A DNA stretch of 64,000 bases, from positions 2,852,001 to 2,916,000 of the forward strand of contig NZ_CP166097.1 in the NCBI RefSeq assembly GCF_041228105.1, given 5' to 3'. The DNA is from Pectobacterium aroidearum (GTDB lineage: Bacteria > Pseudomonadota > Gammaproteobacteria > Enterobacterales > Enterobacteriaceae). A program made the position numbers and the translations under genes. Below, piece by piece: positions 19,957 through 30,038 of the stretch. The stretch's first letter is position 1. Every line of letters starts with the position of its first letter. The notes beneath the pieces are model-generated. The model searched no databases and was not told the DNA's origin. It saw nothing but the letters and a program-made list of their open reading frames with translations.

Positions 19957-20748
19957 TCAGAAAGGGTAATCGTGGTAGCCCATTTGCTCAGAGATATTTC
20001 TGGCGGCAGTATGCAGCATAGCCACGTATTCGTGTTTGTTTTCTTCTGAAAAACGAATCGTTGGGAAAGAAATACTGAGGCCAGCAATCACAACGCCAAA
20101 GCGATCAAATACTGGCACAGCGATACAACGCAGTCCTTCTTCCTGCTCTTCGTTATCTTCTCCGTAACCTTGTCCGCGGACAACGTCTAATTGGTTGAGA
20201 AGATCTTCAGCAGTACACAATGTGTGCGGTGTACTACGGGTGAATTCGACAGTCGACAGAACTTCGGCCACTTCGCCACGATCGCGCCATGCCAACAGCA
20301 CTTTACCGATTGCGGTACTGTGCAGCGGATTACGACGACCAATGCGCGAATACATGCGCAGGTTATACATCGAATCAATCTTGTGGATATAAACGATGCC
20401 GTCTTCATCCAACGCGCCAAGGTGGATCGTTTCCCGCGTTAGTGCAGACAACTCACGCATCTGTATATCCGCACTGCGGATTAAATCTACGTTCTGCAAT
20501 GCTTTTGCACCAAGTTCAAATAACTTGAGCGTTAGCGAATATTTCTCTGATTCACCTTCCTGCGCAACATAGCCCAGGGATTTCATCGTCTGCAAGAAGC
20601 GGTAAACGGTACTCTTAGACATCATGACTCGCTGAGAAAGCTCGGTAATACCAATTTCTCTCTCTTCACCTAATGCCTGCAAAATACCAAAAACCTTTAA
20701 AACGGACGACACGGAATCGGGTTGTTTATCTAAATCTGCAATAGCCAT
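19957..20748 (-). CDS. kdgR: Pectin catabolism transcriptional repressor KdgR (IclR family)
   Basis: The 263-residue product has an N-terminal winged helix-turn-helix (GITELSQRVMMSKSTVYRFLQT, about residues 34-57) and a C-terminal IclR effector domain with GALDEDGIVYIHKID and LRCIAVPVFDRFG. KdgR represses genes for pectin degradation and uptake and releases DNA when it binds 2-keto-3-deoxygluconate. Candidate operators in this window precede kdgM (875-893) and ogl (22289-22307). It lies just downstream of ogl with its own terminator. The order kdgR-ogl matches other soft-rot bacteria. Confidence 0.96.
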   Translation of the reverse strand: MAIADLDKQPDSVSSVLKVFGILQALGEEREIGITELSQRVMMSKSTVYRFLQTMKSLGYVAQEGESEKYSLTLKLFELGAKALQNVDLIRSADIQMRELSALTRETIHLGALDEDGIVYIHKIDSMYNLRMYSRIGRRNPLHSTAIGKVLLAWRDRGEVAEVLSTVEFTRSTPHTLCTAEDLLNQLDVVRGQGYGEDNEEQEEGLRCIAVPVFDRFGVVIAGLSISFPTIRFSEENKHEYVAMLHTAARNISEQMGYHDYPF

Positions 20749-20913
20749 TTTTGTGGTTACCCTACTCAGGTTTTTTTGTTTTAAAAAAAATAGAACAATG
20801 GTTTTAGTATAAAGGGAACGCTTTGATTATGGCAATGGAGCAATAACGATAATCAAGTTGAATTTGAGAAATAACCGCGTCAGAGACTTAATAAAATAAT
20901 ATGTAAGTAAATA

Positions 20914-20951
20914 TTTTAAAATAATCCGCGCCATAAAATGTGACGCGGATT
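20914..20951 (-). terminator. Terminator after ogl
   Basis: On the minus strand AATCCGCG-N13-CGCGGATT is followed by ATTTTAAAATA. It starts 12 bases after the ogl stop codon. The T run is interrupted, so efficiency is uncertain. Confidence 0.65.
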
Positions 20952-20962
20952 TATTAGTATTA

Positions 20963-22129
20963 TTAGTTCCAGACTGAATCAGGAACCTTCGCCAGATACA
21001 GCGCAGGTTTGCCATCTACGTCAGAAGTAAACAGGACTTGTTTATTATCCGGCGTGAAAGAAGGATGTGGGTGAGTTACCTGACGGTCCCCTTCCAATAC
21101 TTCCCATGATGTATTGTGCTGTGCAATACGGTGTTCTTTGCCGGTTTTCAGGTTGAAAACATACAGGAACGGATCGTTCTCGATTTTGTAGCCGCCATCG
21201 TCCTGTACGTCTACTGGTGCATCGGAACCGTCACCCACCAACAGCGTGCCATCATAGTTACTCATCAGGTGAGAACACGGTGGCATGACACGCAGTTGAC
21301 GATCTTCCAGCGTAACCGGATCAATGCTGCGGATATAGCGATTGCTATCGTCTTTAAGGTAAGAGACATAGATCATCGCGGAACCATCTGGTACCCAGAA
21401 TTCGTGGGTGCAGCTTTCGCCTTCAGCATGCTCTTTCACTTTACGCATGTTGGTGCCATCTTCGTTGATGAACCACATACGGGCATCAACCAAGTCATGC
21501 GGGCCTTCGTGGCAGAAAGCAACCGTGTTGTCATCACCCGGACGGTAGATTGGGTGACCCAGCCACTGATTTTCCTGAAGGATAGTCTGCGCTTCGCCTG
21601 TGACCAAATCGACACGAATCAGGCGGCAGCAAGGATTAGTGAAGTAGAATTCCTGGAATTTTTTCCAATCGGTCAGTGGTTTCCAGTCTTCTTTTTTGAT
21701 CTCAATACCGACCATTTTGGTGCAATCGGAGTTGGCAACCCAGGTACCGTAGCCGACCCAATCGTCAGGCACCTGATAAATTGTTTTCTCTTCCAGCGTA
21801 GCCAGATCGACACGCATCAGATTACGGGTATTTTTAACGTAATACAGCGCATCGTCATTCGGAGACAGGAAACCACCGAAGGTGTTGTCGCCTTTACCTT
21901 CTGTCAACTGCGTAGCGCTCTGCTCTTTTAAATCCAGCAGATAGTAGTTCCACGGGCCGTCAAACGCAGCACCAAACAGCAGCTTACTGCCGTCGTTGAA
22001 GAAACACTTCTGGTAGAAATAATTGCGATGGCAGATAACATCGGGCGGGGTTAAACGCACAACTTCGGTGCCGGTTGCTGAATCCTGGTAGGTATGGAAC
22101 GTTAGGGGGATCTTGTTACCTTTGGCCAT
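20963..22129 (-). CDS. ogl: Oligogalacturonate lyase Ogl
   Basis: The frame extends upstream, but the start is placed at the ATG giving MAKGNKIPLTFHTYQDS, which follows CTAAGGA and yields 388 residues, the usual length. Ogl is a cytoplasmic beta-propeller enzyme that cleaves saturated and unsaturated digalacturonate to 5-keto-4-deoxyuronate, the last depolymerising step of pectin use. There is no signal peptide, as expected. The C-terminal EGDRQVTHPHPSFTPDNKQV holds histidines of the kind that bind the catalytic metal in the family. A near-consensus KdgR operator overlaps the likely -10 element about 160 bases upstream. Confidence 0.96.
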   Translation of the reverse strand: MAKGNKIPLTFHTYQDSATGTEVVRLTPPDVICHRNYFYQKCFFNDGSKLLFGAAFDGPWNYYLLDLKEQSATQLTEGKGDNTFGGFLSPNDDALYYVKNTRNLMRVDLATLEEKTIYQVPDDWVGYGTWVANSDCTKMVGIEIKKEDWKPLTDWKKFQEFYFTNPCCRLIRVDLVTGEAQTILQENQWLGHPIYRPGDDNTVAFCHEGPHDLVDARMWFINEDGTNMRKVKEHAEGESCTHEFWVPDGSAMIYVSYLKDDSNRYIRSIDPVTLEDRQLRVMPPCSHLMSNYDGTLLVGDGSDAPVDVQDDGGYKIENDPFLYVFNLKTGKEHRIAQHNTSWEVLEGDRQVTHPHPSFTPDNKQVLFTSDVDGKPALYLAKVPDSVWN

Positions 22130-22285
22130 CCGTAAATCCTTAGAACTTGTCATGAAGAATCTGACGCCACACGCAGATACTCTTCGACAACCTGACATTC
22201 CGAACGCCAGACAAACGGGTTACCCCGACATCGGTTGTTCAAAAATCAGGCCACCAATCTCACGCGAGACGCCTGTTATATCGGC

Positions 22286-22307
22286 ATTATAGAAACAATG
22301 TTTCATT
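22286..22307 (-). promoter_or_regulatory. ogl promoter -10 element with overlapping KdgR operator
   Basis: On the minus strand 22307-22289 reads AATGAAACATTGTTTCTAT, matching the KdgR consensus at 17 of 19 positions. It overlaps a perfect TATAAT (22291-22286). A bound repressor would directly cover the -10 element. The -35 region is weak, consistent with a need for an activator such as CRP. Confidence 0.82.
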
Positions 22308-22430
22308 TTTCCGTGATCGTGGTTTTATTTTATAAAACATTCTTTCTCTTTTCACCACCTGTTTCAGATCTAATGAAAACACATGGAGAGAGAAAGCACA
22401 GGTTGGCTGAATCAATAAACGCAGAAATAA

Positions 22431-22452
22431 CAAAGGCCCGAATGGGCCTTTG
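22431..22452 (-). terminator. Terminator after htpX
   Basis: On the minus strand CAAAGGCCC-ATTC-GGGCCTTTG is followed by TTATTT. It begins 19 bases after the htpX stop codon, between htpX and the ogl promoter region. Confidence 0.75.
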
Positions 22453-22470
22453 GGAAGAGAATATCGTGAA

Positions 22471-23352
22471 TTACTTCAGGTAATCACCGGAGCGCAGCGC
22501 TTCAATGCGCTTATCCAACGGCGGGTGAGACATAAACAGTTCGCTGAAGGATTTTGATTTACCGTTGATACAGAAAGCCATCATGCTGCTTTCCTCTTGC
22601 GGTTCATAACTGGTCTTCAGGCGCTGCAGTGCAGCGATCATTTTCTCACGCCCCACCAGCTTGGCGGAACCCGCATCTGCATGGAATTCACGGTAGCGTG
22701 AGAACCACATGGTAATAATGCTGGCAAGAATACCAAACACCAGTTCCAGCACGGTTGCGACAGCAAAATAAACCAGCGGGTTGCCGTTACTGCTTTCACC
22801 TTCATCACGGTTGCCGGACAGGAAACCGGAAACGACCTGAGCGATCAGACGAGAAACGAAGATAACGAAGGTGTTCACTATCCCCTGAACCAACGTCATG
22901 GTCACCATGTCGCCATTTGCGATGTGGCTGATTTCATGCGCGATAACAGCTTCTGCTTCGTCACGGCTCATGTTTTGCAACAAACCGGTACTGACTGCCA
23001 CCAGCGATGCATCGCGGCGGGCGCCCGTCGCAAACGCATTGATGTCCGGCGCGTGGTAGATTGCCACTTGCGGCATCGCGATCCCTGCCTGCTGTGACTG
23101 TGTACGAACGGTTTCCACCAGCCAACGTTCAGTTTCGTTACGTGGTTGTTCAATGACTTCACCGCCAACGGACCGTAACGCCATCCATTTAGACATCAGC
23201 AGTGAAACAAACGCACCGCCAAAGCCAAACAGCCCAGCCATAATCATTAAGCCCTGGACACTGCTGGACTGAATTCCCGTCAGGCTGAGTACCAGCCCGA
23301 AAACCAACATCACCGCCAGGTTGGTGATCAGGAAAAGCGCAATACGCATCAT
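22471..23352 (-). CDS. htpX: Membrane zinc metalloprotease HtpX
   Basis: The start is placed at the ATG giving [16 protein letters not shown], 25 codons inside the longest frame, because the 293 residues then match E. coli HtpX. It has two N-terminal membrane helices, the zinc-binding HEISH motif near residues 139-143, two further hydrophobic segments, and the glutamate-containing [14 protein letters not shown]. HtpX degrades damaged inner membrane proteins together with FtsH and is induced by envelope stress in E. coli. In E. coli it also neighbours kdgR and prc. Confidence 0.97.
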   Translation of the reverse strand: MMRIALFLITNLAVMLVFGLVLSLTGIQSSSVQGLMIMAGLFGFGGAFVSLLMSKWMALRSVGGEVIEQPRNETERWLVETVRTQSQQAGIAMPQVAIYHAPDINAFATGARRDASLVAVSTGLLQNMSRDEAEAVIAHEISHIANGDMVTMTLVQGIVNTFVIFVSRLIAQVVSGFLSGNRDEGESSNGNPLVYFAVATVLELVFGILASIITMWFSRYREFHADAGSAKLVGREKMIAALQRLKTSYEPQEESSMMAFCINGKSKSFSELFMSHPPLDKRIEALRSGDYLK

Positions 23353-23518
23353 AAAGGTCTGATTTCCTCTCGCAGAAAAATAAAGTTTGCAACACCTACA
23401 TCGTATGGGTTGCCGTGGCATTTTCAAGCATTCTTAACTTTTCAGTTACTAAATCCACATAACTTTACATTTTTCAAAAGGAAAGCAGCGTCCTGCCTGC
23501 TGTTAATCCTGCGGCAAA

Positions 23519-24367
23519 TCAGCGCGACAGCGCCGATCGAAAATCAATAAACGCATCAGCGTGATCGACCTGAATTGCCCCCACCCCGGCGTGAATCAAT
23601 GCTCCCCATACGGCTTCAGGATCCGCTAAGGCGCGCGTATCGCTATAGTCGAGAGAATGCGAGCAATCCAGCGTGTTCACCCAAATCCTCACCCCAAGCC
23701 GTTGAAACTCGGCATACGCTTCGATCACTGCATCAATATGATCAAAATTGGCTTCCACAATAGCGACGCCAATGTCATCAACCTGCCGCAGAATGCCGGC
23801 AGTTTCTCCCCGCTTGAGGTGGATCATCGGCATATAGGGTATCTGGGTATCCCGCGACGGTGATGCAATGGGAAAAGAGGCAGATGCAAGATCAACCGGA
23901 CTTTTCATGATCACGCCAGAACTCAAGCCTTTATCGCGAATATCGCGGGCAATCACATCAAATTCTCGCGCATGTTTAACATCCACGTTGATGACAACCC
24001 GTCCTCGCGCCTCTTCGAGAACTTCATATAACAGCGGCACCTTTTCGTCACTCAATGGCCATGCCAAATCGCCGTCGCTCCCGCGCAGACGCGCTCGACG
24101 AATTTCTGCTAGCGTCATCTGACTAACGCGACCGCGCATATCGCTCGTGCGATCGAGCGTGTCATCATGAATCACCACAACGTGGCTATCTGCCGTCAAT
24201 TGCGCATCAATCTCTACGATATCAACGCCCAGACGAATCGCCTCGCGTAGCGCTGCCAGCGAATTTTCCGGTGCCGATGCCCAAACGCCGCGATGTGCGA
24301 CGGCCAGAACTGTCGCATTTTGCGCCGCGATGACACTCTGAGTCATACCTTTATTTTGCTTTGTCAT
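23519..24367 (-). CDS. Glycerophosphodiester phosphodiesterase family protein
   Basis: The 282-residue product has the GDPD signature: HRG at 25-27, PEN with Glu34, VEIDAQLT with Glu52 and Asp54, and HDDTLDR with His67. Such enzymes split glycerophosphodiesters to glycerol-3-phosphate and an alcohol. No signal peptide is evident, so it is probably cytoplasmic like UgpQ, though overall similarity to UgpQ is modest. It is 30 bases downstream of the ugpB-like gene, on the same strand, so the two are likely cotranscribed. A second methionine (residue 8) could be the true start. Confidence 0.85.
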   Translation of the reverse strand: MTKQNKGMTQSVIAAQNATVLAVAHRGVWASAPENSLAALREAIRLGVDIVEIDAQLTADSHVVVIHDDTLDRTSDMRGRVSQMTLAEIRRARLRGSDGDLAWPLSDEKVPLLYEVLEEARGRVVINVDVKHAREFDVIARDIRDKGLSSGVIMKSPVDLASASFPIASPSRDTQIPYMPMIHLKRGETAGILRQVDDIGVAIVEANFDHIDAVIEAYAEFQRLGVRIWVNTLDCSHSLDYSDTRALADPEAVWGALIHAGVGAIQVDHADAFIDFRSALSR

Positions 24368-24397
24368 CAGTCGAAAGCTCCAAATAAACGGGGAATA

Positions 24398-25735
24398 TCA
24401 CGAATGACGGGAAACCGACTGCGCGAAATGCTGCAACAGGAGATCGCCCCGCGAAACCACATTGTCCAGCGCCTGTTGTGGCGTTTCCTGTTCTGCCCAT
24501 ACTTTCTCCAGCTCTTCATCCATGATGGTGCGAATTTGCGGCATATTGCCCAAGCGGAACCCGCGCGTATAAGGCAGTGGCGGTTTATTGGTAAGCTGTT
24601 TCATAGCAACATCGCTGCCGGGGTATCTGACATAAAACCCCTGCTCGCGCGTGAGTTCGTAAGCGGGTTGTGTCACTGGCAGATAGCCCGTCATCTGATG
24701 CCATTCGGCCGCATTTTCCGGCAGCGTCAGGAAATGCAGGAATTCAGCAATACCTTGATAATGCGAGGTCGCTTTCCCTTTCATGACCCAAAGGCTTGCT
24801 CCGCCGATAAACGTATTCTGTGGCGCGCCTTTAACTTCTTCGCTGTAGGGCAGCATGCCTACACCGTAGTGAAATTTGGCATAGTTCTGAATCTTGCGTA
24901 GCCCGCCCGATGAGGTGGTCAAGATGCCGCAGTCGCCGTTATAAAAGCGCGCAGTGCCCTCATCATTGCGGCCGAAATAGCTGAATTCGTTCTTTTTCAT
25001 CATCTCCGCAAGCTGGGTAATGTGTGCGACCTGTAACGGACCGTTCACCAACAGATGCGCATCGACACCGTCGAAACCATTGTTTTTCGTCGCGATCGGC
25101 AGCCCGTTCCACACACTAAACGCTTCCAGTAATATCCAGCCCTGCTGCCCCGCATTCGTGTAGCCGCACGTCATCCCACTCTGACGCAATCGCGCCGCAT
25201 CGTACTCCAGCTCATTCCAGGTTCGCGGTGGCTTATCAGGATCGAGCCCAGCCTTAATAAACGCATCTTTGTTGTAGTAAAGAACGGGCGTTGAACTGTT
25301 AAACGGCTGGGAAATCAGATGTCCGGTCTGGCTGTCGCTGTAAAACAGCGCCACTGCGGGCAGAAAGGCTTTTTCGTCATTATCGATACCCACCTGTTTG
25401 AACAGGTCGAACACCGGGATAATCGCCCCGCTGTGTATCATATTCGGCGTACCAACATCATAAACCTGCAAAATATCCGGGGCGTTACCGGTGCGATAAG
25501 CGGCAATACCCGCGGCCAGCGTCTGTTCATAGCTGCCCTTATAGATGGGTTCAACATGGTACAGGGTCTGAGATTCGTTAAATCGGTTGACCAACCGTAT
25601 CAATTCCGTGTTCAGGTTGCTGTCCATGCCATGCCAAAACGTCAGTTCAACGGCTGCCTTGGCAGACAGCGGGACGAGCAAGACCATATTTAACAGCATC
25701 AGAAAAACGGACGTGAACCTAAACCGAATCGTCAT
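24398..25735 (-). CDS. ugpB: Glycerol-3-phosphate-type ABC transporter binding protein (UgpB-like)
   Basis: The start is placed at the ATG giving [14 protein letters not shown], after the Shine-Dalgarno-like GGAGAAA; 31 upstream codons are excluded. The 445-residue product has a signal peptide ending PLSAKA and matches E. coli UgpB throughout, for example [31 protein letters not shown] and [18 protein letters not shown]. UgpB captures glycerol-3-phosphate and glycerophosphodiesters in the periplasm. The usual partners ugpA, ugpE and ugpC are absent here; only a phosphodiesterase gene follows. It must use transport subunits encoded elsewhere, or have another role. A Pho-box-like repeat lies 118 bases upstream. 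Confidence 0.85.
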   Translation of the reverse strand: MTIRFRFTSVFLMLLNMVLLVPLSAKAAVELTFWHGMDSNLNTELIRLVNRFNESQTLYHVEPIYKGSYEQTLAAGIAAYRTGNAPDILQVYDVGTPNMIHSGAIIPVFDLFKQVGIDNDEKAFLPAVALFYSDSQTGHLISQPFNSSTPVLYYNKDAFIKAGLDPDKPPRTWNELEYDAARLRQSGMTCGYTNAGQQGWILLEAFSVWNGLPIATKNNGFDGVDAHLLVNGPLQVAHITQLAEMMKKNEFSYFGRNDEGTARFYNGDCGILTTSSGGLRKIQNYAKFHYGVGMLPYSEEVKGAPQNTFIGGASLWVMKGKATSHYQGIAEFLHFLTLPENAAEWHQMTGYLPVTQPAYELTREQGFYVRYPGSDVAMKQLTNKPPLPYTRGFRLGNMPQIRTIMDEELEKVWAEQETPQQALDNVVSRGDLLLQHFAQSVSRHS

Positions 25736-25852
25736 GATGTTTTCTCCGGTACTCTTTGTTTTTAGGAAAAAATCTCTGCTTTTATGAAAGTGTCGTTTTG
25801 GAAAATGTGTTTTAGGAAAACGCGGCACTGATAACGACGCTAGGATTTACCT

Positions 25853-25870
25853 GTGACATGGAGATGACTG
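25853..25870 (-). promoter_or_regulatory. Candidate Pho box upstream of the ugpB-like gene
   Basis: On the minus strand the sequence is CAGTCAT-CTCC-ATGTCAC. Each 7-base half matches the PhoB direct-repeat unit (CTGTCAT/CTGTCAC) at 6 of 7 positions and the 11-base period is correct, but the 4-base linker is not A/T rich. E. coli ugp genes are PhoB-activated, so the context fits. Confidence 0.5.
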
Positions 25871-25973
25871 GGGAAGTGGTGAACTGTATCGCGATATTTC
25901 AGCAAGTAAGAGAGGGCTATGACAGGACAATCTTGTGGCGAGCAGAACGTCGTCTGCCCGCCACGATATGCAA

Positions 25974-27197
25974 TTAACTTTGTGCGTGTGCCATATCCGC
26001 ACGTAGTGAAGTGCTGACCGATTGATGTTTAGGTGGTTTGACCCACAAGGTAATCAGCAGAGAAACGACAGACATAATGATGATTGCCATAAATGTAGCC
26101 TGGAAGCCCCCTAGCTGAGCGGCGATAAACGAGCCAGACAACGCGCCAATGCCGAATCCCTGATAAATGACGCCGTAGTTTTTACTGTGATTTTTCAGGC
26201 CAAAGAAGTCGCCGACAATCGCAGGGAATACCGTAATATTGCCACCAAAGCAGAAAGCAATCGCGCTGACACAGATAAAGAACAGCACCGGATTCAGCGG
26301 CAGGAATGTCATCACGGAGACCGCGAGAATCGTCACGAACAGCGTAAAACTGATTACCCGCATACGCCCGACACTGTCAGAAAGCGCGCCAAGTACAATA
26401 CGTCCCACGGTATTAAAAATTGCAATCGCCGACACGGCATTCGCCGCCATCGCCATATCCATTCCGGCCATTTGTACACCGATATCTTTTACAATACCGA
26501 TCAAATACAGGCCACTCATGCATGCGGTGAAGAAGATAATAAACAGCAAATACGATTCTTTCGTTGCCAACATTTCAGCCAGTGAGAAATCACGTGTCTG
26601 TCCCTGAACCGCAGTCTGTTGAACCGGAACCGCAGCAGGCTCTTTCAGCAGTGAGCTGCCGACCAGAATCATCGCCATGACGATAACGCCCCAGTAGAAA
26701 AAGGCTTCCGACACACCGACTTCCGCAATCAAAAAGCTGTTTACGTATTTGAACAGCAGGCTTCCGGTACCAAATGCGCCAACAGAAATCCCCGCGATTA
26801 ATCCTTTGCGATTAGGGAACCATTTGATCAGGTTGGACAGCGTCGTGATGTAAGCCGTACCGTCAGCAAAACCAACAACCACGCCCATTAGCAGGTAAAT
26901 CAGCGTCAGCGACGGGCTCACCGCACTCGCCATCAGCCCTGCCCCGAGCGCAATACCAGCAACCATGGTCAAACGACGCAGACCAATACGCTCCTGAAAC
27001 TTACCGGCAAATAGCGTGGCAAATGCCAGACAGAAACTGGTGATGGAAAACGTTGTTGCTACTGAACTCAGCGTCCAGCCAAATTTGTCCACCAGCGGCT
27101 GATTGAACAAACTCCAGGTGTAAATCGTGCCAAGTCCCATTTGGGTGATAATGGTCCCGAGGACAATCAATCCCCGATTAGCAGGTTTGGTATTCAT
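25974..27197 (-). CDS. yhjX: MFS transporter YhjX (pyruvate-linked, oxalate/formate antiporter subfamily)
   Basis: The 407-residue product has about twelve transmembrane segments. It shows the features of E. coli YhjX: LGTIITQMGLGTIYTWSLFN, AGKFQERIGLRR, LIKWFPNRKGLIAGISVGAF, FFTACMSGLYLIGIVKDI and FPAIVGDFFGLKNHSKNYGV. YhjX is an inner membrane carrier induced by external pyruvate under control of YpdA/YpdB. Here ypdB ends 184 bases upstream on the same strand, and a tandem YpdB-type repeat lies in that gap. In E. coli these genes are far apart, so this clustering supports the assignment. Confidence 0.85.
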   Translation of the reverse strand: MNTKPANRGLIVLGTIITQMGLGTIYTWSLFNQPLVDKFGWTLSSVATTFSITSFCLAFATLFAGKFQERIGLRRLTMVAGIALGAGLMASAVSPSLTLIYLLMGVVVGFADGTAYITTLSNLIKWFPNRKGLIAGISVGAFGTGSLLFKYVNSFLIAEVGVSEAFFYWGVIVMAMILVGSSLLKEPAAVPVQQTAVQGQTRDFSLAEMLATKESYLLFIIFFTACMSGLYLIGIVKDIGVQMAGMDMAMAANAVSAIAIFNTVGRIVLGALSDSVGRMRVISFTLFVTILAVSVMTFLPLNPVLFFICVSAIAFCFGGNITVFPAIVGDFFGLKNHSKNYGVIYQGFGIGALSGSFIAAQLGGFQATFMAIIIMSVVSLLITLWVKPPKHQSVSTSLRADMAHAQS

Positions 27198-27349
27198 GGG
27201 TTTTCCCCTACATCAAAAAGTGGTCCGATTCACTCGGTACGCTAAAAAATATAAGCTGATGTGGAGACGGAAAAATCTATCAAGACACTGTCAGCTTATG
27301 GGCTGAAGCCAGTATACAAGCGGGCTGACAGTGGTTGATCGAATGGGGA

Positions 27350-27380
27350 ATGAGATGCCTGAAACGCGGAATGAAATGCC
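27350..27380 (-). promoter_or_regulatory. Tandem YpdB (PyrR) binding site upstream of yhjX
   Basis: On the minus strand the region reads GGCATTTCAT, 11 bases, then GGCATCTCAT. The published E. coli YpdB site at yhjX is GGCATTTCAT-N11-GGCATTTCAT. The match is 19 of 20 with identical spacing. It begins immediately after the ypdB stop codon and lies about 150 bases before yhjX. Confidence 0.88.
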
Positions 27381-27381
27381 T

Positions 27382-28131
27382 TTAAAGACGCATCAATGAC
27401 CTGAATGCCTTTATCTTGCTCCGGCTTACCGGCACTTCAAAATCCAGATCGTTCAATCGCAGGATATAAGTGTTGTTAAACCACGGCACAATTTCACGGA
27501 TTTTCGTCAGGTTGACGCAGTAAGAACGGTGGCAGCGGAAGAAGTACTCTTCCGGTAAACGGCTACAGAATTCCGTAATATTCATCGGCATGATGAATTC
27601 CTCACGTCGGGTATAAACCAGCGTGACCTTTTCCTGCGCCGCGGCGTAATAGATATTGTTAATATCCGTCACGATAATTCGCTCGTCTTTCATCAGGTTA
27701 ATGGTGTGCTGTGCGCTTCTCGGTGCGCCAGACGCCGCGCCGGTTTCGACAGCGGGTGCCATTTTCTGCTGTTGCCAGGTCGCTTCCAGCTTACGCAGCA
27801 TCGTGACAATACGTGATTCATGATACGGCTTAAGAATGTAATCAAAGGCTTCGACCTCAAAGGCCTCCACCGCATGTTCTTTGTACGCGGTAATAAAAAT
27901 AATGTAGGGCTTATGTGCAAATTTGCTGATATTTTGCGCCAGCCAGACGCCGTCCAACGAGGGAATATTGATATCCAGAAAGATCGCATCGACCTCGTTA
28001 TGTTGCAGATACTTCAGTACATCCAGCCCGTCATCAAATGTCGCCTCAATCGTAATATTACTGTGCTGTTTGATGAGGTAACTCAGCTCTTGCTGCGCGA
28101 GGAACTCATCTTCAACAATAATGGCTTTCAT
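27382..28131 (-). CDS. ypdB: LytTR-type response regulator YpdB (PyrR)
   Basis: The 249-residue product has an N-terminal receiver domain with phosphoacceptor Asp53 in [11 protein letters not shown] and the conserved [19 protein letters not shown] segment. The C-terminal LytTR DNA-binding domain covers about residues 145-249. A poorly conserved, Ala-rich linker (near 118-138) joins them. It starts 4 bases inside ypdA (ATGA overlap) and is translationally coupled to the kinase. Its likely target is yhjX next door. A BtsR-type regulator was considered, but the kinase is clearly closest to YpdA and the operator matches YpdB. Confidence 0.88.
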   Translation of the reverse strand: MKAIIVEDEFLAQQELSYLIKQHSNITIEATFDDGLDVLKYLQHNEVDAIFLDINIPSLDGVWLAQNISKFAHKPYIIFITAYKEHAVEAFEVEAFDYILKPYHESRIVTMLRKLEATWQQQKMAPAVETGAASGAPRSAQHTINLMKDERIIVTDINNIYYAAAQEKVTLVYTRREEFIMPMNITEFCSRLPEEYFFRCHRSYCVNLTKIREIVPWFNNTYILRLNDLDFEVPVSRSKIKAFRSLMRL

Positions 28132-29873
28132 GGGTTGCCTCCTGTTTGTTCAGCAGCAGAATATCCCGGCTGCGGCACCTGAACGGTATCCGGCAAGGCC
28201 GACGGTATTTTATCTTCTCGTGGGATGTAGAAATAAATCTCGGTTCCGGGTTCCAGACGGCGAATATGCAGACCATCACCATAGAGCAGGCGAACCCGGT
28301 GATGGACATTCAGCAGGCCGATTTTATTCCCCGGTAGTTCATTGCGCGCGACGCGATCCATCGTTTCCTGACTGATGCCGTGCCCCGTGTCTTTTACCGC
28401 CACCAGCAATCTGTCGCCCAGTTCCTTCACAGACAGCACCACGGTTCCTTTACCTCTGCAAGGCTGAATACCATGCACAATCGCGTTTTCTACCAGCGGC
28501 TGAATTAATAAGCTGGGGATCTTATACGCCAGATCGTCATCGATGTCGTAAATCACCGTGAGCTTGGCGCCAAATCGCGCCTGCTCAATCGCGATATAAT
28601 CCTGTATTTGGTACAGCTCTTTTTTTATATCGATCAGCGCATCATCGTTAAGCTCAAGGTTATAGCGCAAATACCGAGACAGATTGATCACCAACTGACG
28701 CGCGGTATCGGGATTAATACGAATCGATGAGGAGATCGCGTTCAACGCATTAAAAAGAAAGTGCGGATTGATTTTACTTTGCAGCGCTCTCAGCTCCGCC
28801 TTATTTGCCATATCACGCAGTTGCTCGGTGCGGGATACCTCAATTTGCGTTGACATGATTTGTGATAAACCGACGGCCATCACGCGTAATGAATAGGTAA
28901 TTTTGTGGGCATGGCGATAATAGATTTTCAGCGTCCCGGTCACCTGCCCATGTTCCCACAACGGAATGACAATCATAGAATGGATTTCCGGCGTCAGGTG
29001 CTGTTCATCATTATTTTTAATGATGATTTTCCCGTCATGAATCGCCTGTTGCGTCATTGGGCTGATAATATCGTGGCCGATATTATATTTTTCTTCCCCA
29101 ATCCCCACATAAGCCTGAATATGCTGCGTATTCGTTATCGCCACCGCGTCCGCATTAATCTCGGTGCGAATAATGCGACAGATAGCCGTCAGTGAATCAC
29201 TGTTGATATTACGGAAATACGGCAGAGTTTTATGCGCGATATCCAGTGCGAGCTTGGCTTGTCTGGCAGCAATCACCTCTTTTTCATTCGCCACGCTCTG
29301 TACCAGCAAGACGATCAGGCCAATACAGACAGAGCCGAGAATCATCGGCACCGCAATTTTTGAAACAATATCCAGCCCTAACGCGATAGGCGTCGCCCAT
29401 GCGACAACCAACAGCATAGTTAACGACTCACATAACATGCCGCCCAGAATCCCGATGCTCCACTGCTGCTCTTTTTTGACTTTCTTATTGATGTAGCCAG
29501 AAGTGATACCGGCGATGATGCTGGTAATCAGGCAAGGCACGGAAGTGATACCATCGATATCAATGAGATAACGGTGCACTCCCGCAATGATACCCGTCGC
29601 AATCCCCACCCAGGGGCCGAAGAGAATACCGCCAGACATCACGGCAATGACGCGCACGTTGACGAGCGACCCTTCAACATTAATACCGGAATACGTACCG
29701 AACAGCGCAAACAGTGAAAAGATGGCGGTCACTGTCGCTCGCTCTCCCGGCGAGTGTTGCTCTTTTTGCAGTAATTGCCGGAACTGGCGTGTTCTGGTGA
29801 GGAAAAACAGGCAAATCAGCATCAGCGCGGCGCGGTCAAAGACCGCAAGGAGCATCTCAAATATTTCGTGCAC
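28128..29873 (-). CDS. ypdA: LytS-type sensor histidine kinase YpdA (PyrS)
   Basis: The 581-residue product closely follows E. coli YpdA. It has five to six N-terminal membrane helices (5TM-5TMR_LYT domain, residues 1-195), a GAF domain (about 220-345), the LytS-family phosphoacceptor His371 in [15 protein letters not shown], and a C-terminal ATPase domain ([37 protein letters not shown]). E. coli YpdA senses extracellular pyruvate with high affinity threshold and signals to YpdB. The tail after residue 550 is divergent and Pro-rich. Confidence 0.92.
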   Translation of the reverse strand: MHEIFEMLLAVFDRAALMLICLFFLTRTRQFRQLLQKEQHSPGERATVTAIFSLFALFGTYSGINVEGSLVNVRVIAVMSGGILFGPWVGIATGIIAGVHRYLIDIDGITSVPCLITSIIAGITSGYINKKVKKEQQWSIGILGGMLCESLTMLLVVAWATPIALGLDIVSKIAVPMILGSVCIGLIVLLVQSVANEKEVIAARQAKLALDIAHKTLPYFRNINSDSLTAICRIIRTEINADAVAITNTQHIQAYVGIGEEKYNIGHDIISPMTQQAIHDGKIIIKNNDEQHLTPEIHSMIVIPLWEHGQVTGTLKIYYRHAHKITYSLRVMAVGLSQIMSTQIEVSRTEQLRDMANKAELRALQSKINPHFLFNALNAISSSIRINPDTARQLVINLSRYLRYNLELNDDALIDIKKELYQIQDYIAIEQARFGAKLTVIYDIDDDLAYKIPSLLIQPLVENAIVHGIQPCRGKGTVVLSVKELGDRLLVAVKDTGHGISQETMDRVARNELPGNKIGLLNVHHRVRLLYGDGLHIRRLEPGTEIYFYIPREDKIPSALPDTVQVPQPGYSAAEQTGGNP

Positions 29874-30038
29874 GGGACATCCGGTACAGGTTTACAAGCC
29901 TGCACTATAGAAAAAATGTGATCCGGATTCCACTTTTTAGTCTGTTAGCTGCGTGTGCAGCGCGAAAGTATGAAAGCCAGCGAACGCTGGCTTTTGAGAA
30001 AAGAGAGCTCGCACACCGTTATCCGTCTATTTACTAAC

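Noticed and set aside
21116..21931. 271-codon open frame antisense to ogl
   Set aside because: A shadow of the ogl coding sequence without start signals or domain features.
25935..25970. Hairpin GTGGCG/CGCCAC after yhjX considered as a terminator
   Set aside because: The stem is good, but no T run follows on the minus strand, so Rho-independent termination is not supported.
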